Part shown: in pieces, positions 35,181 through 47,133 of the stretch
Layout of the letters: each line of letters starts with the position of its first letter
Numbering within the stretch: position 1 is the stretch's first letter
DNA from: Heterodera schachtii
Taxonomy: Eukaryota > Nematoda > Chromadorea > Rhabditida > Heteroderidae
NCBI GenBank assembly: GCA_023374025.1
Contig: SIJG01000001.1
Location: 3,990,616 to 4,054,615 of the forward strand
Direction: 5' to 3'
Length of the DNA stretch: 64,000 nt
Notes under the pieces: generated by a model
Told to the model about the DNA's origin: nothing
Database searches by the model: none
The model's input: only the letters and a program-made list of their open reading frames with translations
Position numbers and translations under genes: made by a program

Positions 35181-37439
35181 AAAAAAAATTTTTAAATTCA
35201 AAAAAAATAAAATAAAAGAAGAAATTTCCAGTGAGAATGTTCAGTAAAAAAAGTAGAAGAAGCAAGAAATCTCGAAAACTCAGTTTGAGTTATAAAGAAG
35301 AAGCCCATGGTCTAAACATCATTTTATAATTTTAAAAGATTTTTCTTAATTAAATTGATCATTCTCTCGGTGAATTATTTTGTTCGAATCCCGAGACAAA
35401 TCTCGAAGTCCCGCTCCCGAGGATGTGTCCTTCGACATCCGCCACATATTCATTCATCCGATGAATAATCATCATCATTGTCCATCCCCTCCCTGCCTGC
35501 CTGTGCTGGTGTCGTGCCCTCGCGCCGGTTTGCCATTATGGCCCCTTCAACTAATGGCATTTCATCCGTCCATAATTAAATTTGGCGGCGAAATGCCGGA
35601 GTAAAGCCCAGCCCTCCACCACCCCTCGGGCACAAAACTTCCATGCTAATATATGTAGAAATCGTGGATTTTCTCACACTTTCGTCCTTCACCATAAATG
35701 GGGTGAGGGAGTGCGTCGTCCGTCGGTCGCTGGCGTTTTGCCCCGCGGGGACTGTCCCCGGCCCCTCGGGGCTCAACCCCGTGCCTGGCGGGGCCATTGA
35801 CCACCGCCACAACCACCATTTATTTCACTTGTCCCCCCGGGGGCCCCCTATAGATGCAAATAATACGAGTGAAGCAGCAGCAGCAGATGTTGTCATCATT
35901 TTTGTTGTCCTTGTCCTTCCTTATATGTGGGAATTGCATATTTGAATTTAAATTTTAAACTGTGAGAATTTTTCCATTTTTGCGTTCAGAGAAAACTCAA
36001 AAAAGGGCCATAAAATGAGAGGGCAGAGAGTGGGACAGTTTTTGGAAAACAACTCAGAGAGTCGTAATTGGATAAATAGATACATGGCAAAATTGATTCG
36101 GATAATTGATGAGTCGAAGTTTTTTCAAATTATTTAATCAGTTTGGTCTTGGTCTCATATCTTGGGTCATGTCTTGGTTTTGATCACGAAACTTGGAGTC
36201 AAGTCTTGGGAGTCAAATCTCGGTTTTGTTCTCGAGTCTTGGGGTCAATTGTCTCGGTTTTGGTCCCGAGTCGCCAAGTCTCGGTCCCGGTCAAATCTTG
36301 GGCCACTCTCGAGCTTGGTCTCGAGAGTCTTCAAAAATTTTTTGGTCTCAAACATCACCATGAAATATGATCCGAATTAGCTTTGGACGAGGAACAAAAA
36401 TAAGCAAAATGTTCATTTGAATTTTGAACAAAAAATGGCTGACAGATGCTGTGAACAGATAATTACCGCATTTTCTCAAAATACGTAAAGCCCTGGGGGA
36501 TTTGTGGAAGGGGGGGTTGGGGGGCACTAAATCTCCGTGCCACCAAAACTGGAATTTTTGTGGCATTGGATTTTACGAAAAGTGTTAGCACATAATAATA
36601 CATACATATTTGGAGACGATTTACCGGTGAATATTGTGCGAGAATTTGTCGGATTAATTGGGCGTAGGGCTTGTGGATTTATTCCTGCGCAAATTCCCAC
36701 TGATTTTTATTGTAAAATTGGGCAAAAATAATTTTGTATTTATTGATCAGTTGTAAAAAGTGCAAAAAAAAAAAGAATTTAAAAACTCGGAAATATTTCG
36801 AGATTGGGTTATCCAGCCGGTTGAGTTATGATCAGAATTTTTGCCATTGATCAGGGCTGCAATAATTCAGTCAATTTGCTTGGCAATTAGCCAAGGCAAG
36901 AAAATAGATACTTTGTCTTGGTTGCGAGTTTGGATACTTTGTCTTGGTTCAAAGTTTAGTTTTCGGCATCATCCCTGATAATGGCTAGGTAAAAGAAAAA
37001 TCCATAGGAAAATTGAGAAAAATTCGGAATGCTTTTCATTCACTGTATTTTCCAAGCCTTAAAGAATGGTTAAATGGCATCAAATTTCAAGGAAAAAAAT
37101 GCCACTAAAAATATAAGACAGACATGAAATCACTCTTGAAATGGCATTGGCATAATTCATTTTTTGGCATTTTGCACGGACAAAAAAAAATCCCAAGAGA
37201 CGAATGAATGAATGGACTGAAGTGGGTGGAGTGAGTGGACCTCACTTTTTGCATAATATGTGCACTTCATTTGCTTTTTGAGTGCTTGGTGGTGGGTGGA
37301 GAAGAAAGTTTTTTGCTCGGGCGGAAACGCCGGCTCGGATTCCGCGACACAAAAACAAATTTTCATAATTGCGCGCGCCATACAACGCCAACGCCAGAGA
37401 AAGCGCCGGAGGCGCCAAAAAAAATGCACTCTTTATACG

Positions 37440-37830
37440 TGGGAGAGAGAGAGAGAGAGAGTGTGTGCATTTTGTGTAAAAAAAGTGGGGCAGAGAAAGA
37501 GAGAAAAAGAATTTTTGGAGGGAAATGAGGCATATAATATACATATAATGAAAAGAACAGAGAAAAGTGGGGAATTTTTGGGCATAACATGGAGGGACAG
37601 AGAAAGAAAGGCAGAGAGAGAGGAAATAACATAGAGAAATTTGTACAGAGCAGAGAAACAGAGAAAAATCATATGCAATGAAAAGTGAGAAAGGAAGAGA
37701 AGAAAAAGAGGTGAGAGGGCCAATCATAGAAGAGAATGCAAAGAACTTAAGGGAGAGAAAAAAAAAGAGTGAGTGAGTGAGTGAGAGAGAGAAAGAGAGA
37801 GAGAGAGAGACGAGAGAAAGAGAGCAAAGT
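37440..37830. repeat. (GA)n-rich polypurine tract
   Basis: Runs of GAGAGAGA with GAAAGAGAG interruptions. The 234-aa minus frame over it is a repeat artefact. Confidence 0.85.
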
Positions 37831-38639
37831 GGAGATAGAGAAGAAAAGGAGCTGAAGGAAAGAAAAGGGCGAATCTCCGGCCATTTATTATGCAAGCAAT
37901 TAATCCTCTGTGATGCCATTTTGAGAGAGGAAAGGACCCACAACAATTGTTTGGACTAATTTTTCGAGAATTCTTGGCATAGAAAATGAAAATCTCGAGA
38001 ATTTAAATTTGGTTTTTAAATTCATTAAAAAGGAGGTTTCGATGCTGAAATTTGTGAAAACGTAAAGCCCAGTGGTTCTATTTTCATCTAAAATTGGGAA
38101 TTTGATGCTATTTTTGGGCTGGTACATATCTAATCAGGGCTCTTTAGCCCGAAAAAAAAAATCCAAAATTGAAAATTCATTAAAAATCCTAAGTCTATGA
38201 AAATGGCCAAAATCTACAAACATAAATCCATCAAAGTAAAAATCAAATCTTTCGCTACAAATATTTTTGAAATTTTTTTTCACAAAAGAAATCCCCCCCC
38301 CCAAAAAATCAAATTGATGACTGTTTGAACACATCGCCAAACAGGGCGCGCCACTCAAACACTGTTTGAATGGATGGAATTGGTGGTTGATCGCCCAAAT
38401 GGAAAAATCATTCATTTTTTGGGGGGCGGCGACGGCGGACAAAACAAAGGGCACCAAAGCCCAATTTGGGCAGCAATTTCTGTAGAACAGAAACAATGGT
38501 GGGAAGAGTGTTCACATTTATTGGGGACCACCGCCACTGAATGAATGAATAAATGCACACAGATTTTGTGTGGAGTGGATCAGACGGATAACAATCAAAA
38601 AAAAAGATAAAGAAAAATTGGGAGGTCATCCGAGCGCAA

Positions 38640-38795
38640 AATTGCCGGAAAATCCATTTTAATTTAATAAAATTGCCGAAAAATTCATTTTAAATTAATA
38701 AATTGCCGGAAAAAATCAATTTTATTTGATAAAAGTGCCGGAAATTCTTTTAATTTAATAAAAATTGCCGGAAAATCCACTTTAATTTAATAAAA
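38640..38795. repeat. Five tandem units of about 31 bp
   Basis: Units start near 38641, 38672, 38702, 38734 and 38764 with (A/G)TTGCCGGAAAATCCATTTTA followed by ATTTAATAAA, slightly diverged between copies. Confidence 0.75.
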
Positions 38796-39394
38796 AAGAA
38801 AATTTGGTATTTTTTAAAATAAAAATGGAATTAATTTTTATTTTTAATATTTTAAAAATAAAATGTTTAAATTTATTTTGTTACTCGCGAGTTTGAGGTG
38901 TTGGCAATTTTTATTACGACCAGTGCCATTAGCATAGATGACTTCAATTTAAAAAAATGGACTTTGTCAGGTTAAGAATTGTGATTAACGGCATGGAAAA
39001 AATCGGCAGGGAATTCAAAAAACAATTAAATCAATTTTTAAATTTTTATTTTTTGAAAAAGAGATTTTTCATTTTAAAGGATTTTTCTCACAATTTTGTT
39101 TTTGCTTTTTTATTAAAATTAAATATTTTTACATTTTCACAGCAACATATCCTCCTGGCCATCTGTTTTTTGGCATTAATCGGGATTTGGCCCAATTTCT
39201 CGAGAATTTTAATTAATTAAAATATTTATTCCTCCATTAAATGGATGCGATAAAAACAATTTTTAAAAAATTGAAACAATTTGACTTTTTGCTGGCCATT
39301 TTTTGGCATTGGCACGGCCGGACAAATGGACAAATGGTGGACAAACAAAAAAAGAGCCGAAAGAAATGCCCGAGGGCAAATAATCCCTCCCCCA

Positions 39395-39481
39395 ATGGCA
39401 CAAAATTTCAAAATTTGTGTGCTTTTGGCAATAATTATTTGCCTTTCACAAACAAATGGGCAAATGAAGTGCCGCCCTTAA
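39395..39481 (+). CDS. Small open frame with signal-peptide-like start, possibly a frameshifted secreted peptide
   Basis: ATG 39395-39397 opens a 28-codon frame, MAQNFKICVLLAIIICLSQT then NGQMKCRP and a stop. The hydrophobic core and small-residue end look like a signal peptide. One base out of frame, the sequence stays open for about 38 further codons to TAA near 39592-39594 with two Cys. No usable intron bridges the two. It could be a decayed gene, a sequencing slip or chance. Confidence 0.3.
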   Translation: MAQNFKICVLLAIIICLSQTNGQMKCRP

Positions 39482-39705
39482 GGGAAGAGACGAGAATTGA
39501 ATGTGATGGCAATGGTCAGCCGAAAAAAAATGCCGACAAATTCCAACATTGGAAAAAGTCCATTTGTGCCCTAATTGATTGGGTTGAAATGTAATAAAAA
39601 AAATAAAATAAAAAATGTCATTTAAAAATAAAAATCCATTATTCATATTTATTAATAACAAGTTTAATTATTTCAAAAAGTTATAATTAATTTTATAGTT
39701 AATAT

Positions 39706-39710
<5 letters not shown>

Positions 39711-39740
<30 letters not shown>
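39711..39740. repeat. (TA)n microsatellite
   Basis: TATATATA run of about 28 nt in AT-rich spacer. Confidence 0.9.
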
Positions 39741-39742
<2 letters not shown>

Positions 39743-40765
39743 GCTGGGAGTTCCATGGGTGTTATTTGGATTTTGGATTCCGAGATCCATAAAAATTTTG
39801 CAATTAAAAAACACCGGAATTCAGACCCCGAAAAAATTATGCCATTTTTCATGGTATACCCCGACCCAGACTCTCCGCACCCCCCCCCCCCCCCCCGACC
39901 CCGAACCGTCATCCCGAGTCCGGGTTGGACGGCATTTTAAAAAATTCTTTTGTTCAAATTTAGGATTTTATTAATTTTTGTAAAAAGTTTTTGTTTTTAT
40001 TTGTAATTATTTCATTTTTTTTCTTGGGTTAAATTCCTTTTGACAACTCACAATTCATACTTTTCTACACTAAATAATATAATTAAAACAAAAATTTACA
40101 TTATAATTCAATGGCATTTGAAAATGCTAATAATAGTTTTTTGGTGGCAATTACATTAATCATTAATCCATCCATCGATTTTGGCCCAACAATTAATGGG
40201 TTTTTGGCCACGCATTCGCCCCTCCCCTTCAAAACTGCGTAAGAAAGCCCCCATTTGGCATCCCACTACAATCACTGTTTGCCAATTCATTTGATTTGGC
40301 ATGGCATCTCTCTCCGCCATTCTCCTGAGTGAATGGATATAATTTTTTTTTAATTTCATAGAAAATCCCCTTGCTAAGCCTCGGCTTACCGTTAATTATT
40401 GTTACATAAATATGACATTAAATTTTTAAAAATATATAATTATACAAAGTAACTTATAAAAATTATAAATAACAAAAAATAATAATATATACACAAGTAA
40501 ATATATTATACAAAATAGCGTTAGGAGGAAAACATTTTATAATATTATACAAATTCAAATATTATGTACAAAGTATTATATTAAATAGAAATTAAAGTAG
40601 CCGGTATAGTATTAGGATTTATAGACGGCATACATATTAAATTTAGACAGCTTAATATGCAAATTTATAGACAGCACGAATTCTTCCACTTTGATTTTTC
40701 CATAAATAATCCTCTTTAATTCATTTTACTAGATTTAAAATTTTGCAAATTTTTGCCGTAAAAGT

Positions 40766-41799
40766 ATGGCCAAAAGCTCGAAAAAAATGCCCTTCCTCTC
40801 CGTCGTGTTGCCCATTTTCTTCTCGGCACTTCTGTTTGTAAGTGCAACGCCGAAAACGGAGTTCAAATTTTTTCACGGTGCCGAGGATAACACTTCTAAA
40901 ACTCAATTGGCCACACTGAGTGCCCAAGGCTACGAAGTTGTTGGTAAAAATTTTTTAAAATCAATTATTCGAATTTTGTTTTTTAAATTGATTCAAAAAG
41001 GGCGAAATTTGGCATTTTTTGGACAATTATCTATTATCTGTCAACAATTTCAAAAACAAATTTTTCAACAAATTTTCATTGGTGCTACACAGTATGACGT
41101 TGCTCAAAAAAACTTCAAATGGAAAATTTTTGATAAAAAATTATTCTTAACTTCGTCCAAAATGAAGCAAATTTGAAAATCTTGATTGCTATTGCCCTAA
41201 GCTTTTTTATTATCGTGTAAAATTTCAAAAAATCCTTTTTCAAAAAAGAAATTAGGACCTGAGGAACTAAAAAAAAAAAAAAAAAAATTTTTTTTGGAAC
41301 AGTTTTGGTCATAACTTTCTTTAAATTTAATGAAAATTTTTGAACTTTTGCATGATAATTGAAAACATTTAGGGCTATCGAATGCTTCAAGAATTAAAAA
41401 TTTGGTTGCTTTTGAGCAAAGTTATATAAAAAATGACCAGGCACCTTTTTATTAAAATTGTCCCCCCCCCCCCGCGTCGTCGCCGGCGGGGGGGGGGGGG
41501 GGGGGGGGGGGAAACTTTTTATGAAATTTTCATTTTTCAATACAAAATCCTCTAGTCCTTAATTTGGACACTGAAGAATCATTTCTCAATGATTCTCATT
41601 TTCAGCCTCGGCCCAAATTAGTGAGCCTGGTTCCCCGTCCCGCAAATTTATGTGGACTTTGGAGAAGAATGAGGCCAAGAATGCAATGTTCAAAAATTTA
41701 AAACATTTTTTGGGGAATGAAAAAAAGCAGCCACTGACCATATTGGTGAACATCGAGAGAAAGATGGACGACATTTTGAGACTATTGAACAAGAAATGA
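40766..41799 (+). CDS. Small secreted protein, family not recognised
   Basis: Two exons, 40766-40943 and 41606-41799 (stop TGA 41797-41799), joined in phase 1 (GTTG|GTAAAA ... TTTTCAG|CC), giving 123 aa. Residues 1-29 form a signal peptide: basic MAKSSKK, hydrophobic core VVLPIFFSALLFV, cleavage region SATP. The mature part is charged and probably helical, with FKNLKHFLGNEKKQP and a C-terminal IERKMDDILRLLNKK. It has no Cys, so it is not a disulfide-rich peptide. No domain is recognised. The intron holds a C-run/G-run hairpin at 41462-41511. Secretion is inferred from the leader; function is unknown. Confidence 0.78.
41461..41511. repeat. Poly-C/poly-G hairpin
   Basis: About 12 C, then GCGTCGTCGCCGGC, then about 30 G in the intron of the secreted-protein gene. 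The two runs can pair as a stem of at least 12 bp. Exact length is uncertain because such homopolymers are error-prone to sequence. Confidence 0.7.
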
Positions 41800-43512
41800 A
41801 ACATTTAAATGAATCTGATCTTATCTGATCAGATTGGTCTGATCGATCAGTGTCCAATGGAAAATGTTTCCATTCCCTTTTTCCGTGTACAAATTCTCTC
41901 CTTTTTCAAGGACTGTCCTTTTTTTTTCTAATTTTCTGTTTTATATAATTATTTTTCGGCATTTATTGTTGGTCATTTCTCTGATTTTCTATTTGTTTTT
42001 TAAATTCAATCTTTGCTGGCATTGTTTTTAAATCGATGTTTAAATTTTGGCAGAATTTGGCACACAATTTGGTAATTAAACATTTATTTGTTGTAGGACC
42101 ATCGTAATCGCTGGGCGAAGTTTGGGCACAAATTAAGGATTTAAATATTATTTAAAAGTGGTAAAAAACGCAAAATGCCTTAATATGCAATTGTTTTTTT
42201 TTTTTTTTTGCATTTTCAAGGACTGCCTTGAATTCCTATAAATTTGTTTTTTCGGTGTTCATTTTTCGCTGCTTTTCTATTCGGAATTAAATTTGATATT
42301 TCAATGGCTTGTTTTAAGAATTGAATTTTTATATTTTTCCAGTACTCTCAATTTTTTCAAGACCAAATCCTATAAATCCAGTTTAGAATTTCAAACAGTA
42401 TAACCATTGTGTGAAGTTGGAATTTAATTTTTTCAGGACTTAAGTTTTCTTAGACAAACACAATGACAAAAAAAAAATTCTACAAAATGATTTTAATAAT
42501 TATTTATTATTAAATATTTAAAATAGCTGATCAAAGAAAATAAAATAAAATTTTAAAATATTTTTCACTGTTATTTCATATTAAATTTAATAATTTTATT
42601 ATCGTACCACAAGCAGATTGTGTCTTATTGAGATTGTTTTTATTTTGGATTTAAAAATAAAAAAATAAATATTTTTTAATTGTTTTCTGGCAAAAGAAAT
42701 GAAAAATTTATGATTAATTTTTCAAACAAATTACTATGAAAAATTTAATTTCTTAAATGTGAAATATCTGATGAAATATGCAATTAATTAAAATAAAATA
42801 AAAATAATTATTCTCTTTTATTTCATATTAAATTATTATTTTATTATTTATTTATTCAATTTTTTTGCAAAATGCACGCAAAACAATTTAAATTGAATCA
42901 TCACATAATTTTTTCAGATTTTCCGCTTCAATTACCATAACTAAATTCCATTTAGAGAGTGAGTGGTGTTTCAGCATATGCATTTCCAAATTTGGCTGCT
43001 CTGCACTTTTTAAATTTAAAAGAAAATTGGATGTGACATATGAATGGAATAATGATCATTGCCCTCAGGGGACGACCGAACATTTCGCGCACAAATCGCC
43101 CTCGAGGGTTAACAAATTGCCGGAAATCAGTGAAATAAATTCAATTTTTTGTTGCAAAAATAAAAGTAAAAAAAATCTGATAATGATGATGATTATTAGT
43201 AGAGCTGGGATTTTTATGCTTGCTTTTACATATTTTTAATTGACGCTTTATTTTGATGGTAAATGCATAAAAAACTTCGCTTTTAGACAAAAATTTATTG
43301 TTTTAATCTTAATATTATCCATAAATATAAAAATATATATATTTTGGGCTCTCATAAATAAAATATTTACAAAAGTCTTTTTAACTTTTTTTGATAAATA
43401 TTTTGGCATTTTTAACTTTTTATCAAGATTTTGATTTATATATTTTGAGACTTTGCTTTTTGCTTTTTTTGGTGCAAAATCTGTTCACAAATCAGGCTAA
43501 ATCCTAATGATG
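41800..43512. other. AT-rich spacer, no gene supported
   Basis: Contains two copies of TTTTCAAGGACTG (about 41907 and 42219) and a segment at about 42985-43110 resembling 44945-45065 (AAATTGGATGTG ... CATTGCCC ... CGAGGGT). No coding signal is seen. Confidence 0.5.
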
Positions 43513-43520
43513 AAGATGAT

Positions 43521-44449
43521 TAGGGATGATATTTTTTAGCTTTTTACCTCCCAGTGACCTGAAAAACACGAAAAACATTTTGTTTTTTGGTGGTTTTTAA
43601 GCTAGTTTTCGAGTTTTTAGAATCTTTTGAAAAAACCTACATATTTGGACCTATTTTGGCGTTTTGCCCATATTTATGAACAAAAATACAATAACAACGA
43701 AAACTACACCCCTAAGAAACGAAATTTTCTAAAAAATTCATCTCCAAAATTTGATTATTAAATATGTACCGTATATTCTCACTAATTATCCCCCCGTCTC
43801 CAATGGTGCTGTTACTTTTCCACAGTGGTAATTTCGACAGTAAACAGCCTGTAGATTTGCATCTTGGCACTCAAATCCGGCATTTTGTTAGCAGGATTTT
43901 CACATGCAATTCGAGAAACTTATCTGAGAAATTTGTATATTGTTCAGTACAGTTCGTTCAGCAGCAGGAGATATTTGTATAGTAGAAAAAGTGAAAGCGA
44001 AAACATTTTTGACAAAAATAATCATTCAATTTTTTTTTATTATTTACTTAATTCTTATACAAATTGTATATTAAATACATGTATTAATGCATATATACAG
44101 TAAATTATATAGAAAAAATAATTGAAAAACTACTGTCGAAACCAATCACTGTCCAAATCAATCACTGTCAAAAACAGCTGCTGGTACGTCTCCAATCACT
44201 TTTACCCCCTCCCCCCTTCTAAGGAGGTTGAAAAATAATCCCCCCCGGGGGGGGGGGGGGTGGGGATAATTAGAGCATATACGGTATCTCTGAATACTGA
44301 TTTGGCTTAATTTGTTGCTTTTGGATAAACTTTTACCATTTTAAACATTGGCAACTATTTTTCCCATTTTAGTACCTATTTTTGGGGTTTTTAGGACCGA
44401 AAACCTACCTATTTTGGCAATTTTTAGCACCTAAAAATATTAGTCCCTA
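43521..44449. mobile_element. hAT-like repeat interrupted by a nested MITE
   Basis: Left end TAGGGATGATATTTTTTAG and right end CTAAAAATATTAGTCCCTA are inverted repeats of the same family as 21925-22464, with the shared TACACCCCTAAGAAACGA and TTTTGGCGTTTTGCCC boxes. The element is split by the MITE at 43769-44284. Flanking duplications are not clean. Confidence 0.7.
43769..44284. mobile_element. TA-flanked MITE with poly-G, nested in the hAT-like copy
   Basis: Left CCGTATATTCTCACTAATTA then TCCCCCC; right (minus) CCGTATATGCTCTAATTATC then CCC. TA flanks both ends (43767-43768, 44285-44286). The interior carries GGAGGTTGAAAAATAATCCC, the family core also seen at 23889-24004 and 11030-11170. 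About 516 bp, no transposase frame; Tc1/mariner-type TA targeting is inferred. Confidence 0.7.
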
Positions 44450-45270
44450 ATGATATGATGCAAATTGTGCGAATTTTTTTTCGTTTTTTTTCAAGCAAAA
44501 GACAGAACAAAAAAGATGGCTTACTTAAAGTTGTCTCTCTCAAAAGCATTTGTGGTCCGCTTCATTAATCACCTGTGTCTATTTAAGATATACAATATAT
44601 TACGAAATAAATGCTTAAAAGACAATTTCCGGGTAAAAACAAAATTATTTTTCGTGTTTCTTTTTTGATAAAAATCTAAAAAAAAATTTCGTTGAAATTT
44701 AATATAGCTGAACAAACAATTTTTAGTCAGATTTTATATTAAATTTGAAATTGCTCACAAAATATGCAAAATATAAAATTAAATCTTGTTTTCATAGTTA
44801 GGTATTGCATATAATTTTTTTTTTTTTTTTTTTTGCTTTTTTTGCAAAAGAATTTTCAAATTCGAATCATTGACTTTTTGAAGGTCATTAATTGCTTCGA
44901 CTTGTGCCTTGCCGATTTTGTTTGTTTCAGCAATTACGAATTGCTTAATTTGAATGCACTTTGGTGGCACGGGGGGGGGGGGAGGAGAAATTTTAAACTA
45001 AAAAATTGGATGTGCAAAATCATTGCCCCTTCCGTCCGCCGAGGGTCAAATGGGACGAAGAAATTCAGTGAAAATTTCACATTTTTGGGAGATTGAATCT
45101 GCAAAACTTTGATGATGATGATGCAAATTGAGTGAATGGTAATGGTGCGAAAGGAAAAAATTTCCCGGTGAATTTCGGGGGGACAAATTGGGGGGGGGAC
45201 AAATTTGGTGGTGGTGAGTGTCATTCAAAATGCGGCGATTGGGACGCCATAATCACGCGCCCCGGGGGCG

Positions 45271-45278
45271 TATAAAAG
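45271..45278 (+). promoter_or_regulatory. TATA box in GC-rich context
   Basis: TATAAAAG directly after CCCCGGGGGCG. A transcript starting about 30 nt downstream would precede the secreted Cys-rich gene at 45724; AG sites at about 45695 and 45718 could accept a spliced leader. Confidence 0.5.
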
Positions 45279-45723
45279 CGGAGCCAAAATGGCAGAGTTT
45301 GATCAGTTTGGTGAAGCGGGCCAAATATTCCCATACGATTCCCAACAAATTTTTTTGTTGATTGGGCCGCCAAAATTCACAATCTTTGAATTTAAGCTTT
45401 TTTATTTCAGCTTAAAAATTTACTCTGAAAATTTAAGATTTTACAAAAAAAAAAAAGTCAACTTTTGGTGGAATAAATTTAGCGAATTTCACTCAAAATG
45501 TATTAATGGAATCGCCTGGTTTTAACAACAATTAAAACGTTTTTCTGTCTTAAAATTCAGATTTTCTGACTTTTTTTTAATTTCATGAAATAAAATAACG
45601 TAAAAAGAAATATTTTGAATTTATTTTTCCCTCAAATCCTGGCACCAAAATAAATGGCATATTTTAATTTTATTTATTTTTTACATAAAATTTAGCACGC
45701 AATTTCAAAACCCATCAGCTAAA

Positions 45724-47133
45724 ATGAGTAATTTGATTCTCCTAATTATTTTATTTTTATTTTTCCCCAAAATTGCTTCACTCAATTTTGCTTGGTCGAA
45801 CCAACACCATAAAAGCCAACATCAGCAAATAAAAAATAGTAATTTTAATTTTAATTTAATTTAAATTAATTTAATTTATTTTCAATTTAATTAAATTCAA
45901 ATCCAAATTTTATAGCCATCCAAAAATGCTGCCCAAAGTACGAAGGAACATCGAAGCCATTGTTCTGCTGTGCCGACGAATTGTTCGACAAAGCACCGGA
46001 GTTCCCTCAACAGATGTGCAAGGACGACAACGTCGAAATGGTAAAAAAAAAATAATTAAAAAAGAAATAAATTATAAAAATATTAAAAAAGTTTTCCTAA
46101 ATTTTGTGAGATGGCAACAAAAAAAATAATTTTTATTCAATAATATTTGTCAAAATTGCTTTTAAAATTGAAATTTAAAATAAGAAACAAAAAACTCATT
46201 GTTTTTATTTTGCAAAATTTTTTAAATTAATTTCTTTTAATTAATTTTCCTGAAATTATAAAAAAAAATTTTACGTAAACTTGTATATATCCCAAAATAA
46301 ATAATAAAAATAATCGAAATTTAATAAGAAATTAAAAAAATAATATTTTTATTTTGCAAAAATATATTTTTTTATTTTTTATTTGAATAAATTTTCTATA
46401 AAAAACTAAAAAGTAAAATAAATAAATAATAATAATTTATTTATTCATTTGTTTTTTTAATCTTTAATTTTTATTTATTTATTTAAATTTAAGACAACCA
46501 TTTTGAGTTCCATCAGCTGCGCCCAGACGGAGTTTCATCGTCAAATCGGCGGAGTGCACTCGCCGACGGACATTTGCCGTAAAATAAAAAATTTAAATTA
46601 AAAAATTGAATTTTTTTAATTAATGAAGCCCATCAATTAAAAAAACCAAACAAACTAATTTGCCTGTTTTTTGCAAGTTTTTCCACAAAATTTGAATTAA
46701 ATGTTTTTTTTAAATTTTCAAATAATTAATTTTAAAAAAATTTTCAGGCAATTTTTGTTGCGATTTCCTGATGAATGTGGAAGGCTCAACCAAAGAAACT
46801 GAGTGTTCCCGAACGTGTGCCAAGGCATCGTTTGCCATTGGCACATCCATCAAAAAACAGCTGAGGGATTTGCGGCGAATGGGATGTGCCGCGGCAAAAA
46901 CGCAATTTGCCGTAAGTTAATTAATTTAAATATTTTTTATTAAAATTAAAATTTTTTTAATTTTTAAGGCATTGGAGGATTGCCTAAAGGGCCCAGCACA
47001 GTATTTCAACGACATAAGCCAACGAAGCAGCAGCAGAAGTGCCAACGACGACGGCGAGGAGGACGAGGAAATGGCAAAAATGAGGGCACTGAACGAAGTG
47101 TGCCGGCAAAGGGCGGAGGAGCAAAATTCGTAA
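45724..47133 (+). CDS. Secreted cysteine-rich protein, family not recognised
   Basis: Exons 45724-45838, 45916-46040, 46494-46578, 46748-46911 and 46969-47133 (stop TAA 47131-47133), all phase-consistent, give 217 aa. Residues 1-20 are a signal peptide (MSNLILLIILFLFFPKIAS). The mature protein has two Cys pairs, KCCPKYEG and FCCADELF, then QMCKDD, ISCAQTE, DICRNFCCDF, ECSRTCAK, RMGCAAA, EDCLKG and a final VCRQR: about fourteen Cys, suggesting disulfide bonding. It ends with an acidic, Ser-rich tail. The spacing is reminiscent of nematode extracellular Cys modules, but no named domain fits with certainty. Upstream lies a TATA box at 45271. Confidence 0.85.

Larger units (their letters stand above)
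33137..38636. other. Gene-poor spacer
   Basis: GC islands at about 33137-33460 and 35380-35930 (repeated CCCCGGGG cores) alternate with AT-rich DNA. A repeat rich in TCTCGAGTC and TCTTGG lies at 36140-36350. Short frames such as plus 36537-36731 have no splice or family support. Confidence 0.5.

Noticed and set aside
36537..36731. 64-aa frame with plausible composition, plus strand
   Set aside because: No recognised motif, signal peptide, neighbouring exon or promoter; kept only as a note.
37242..37946. 234-aa open frame, minus strand
   Set aside because: Translation of the GA repeat tract on the reverse strand.
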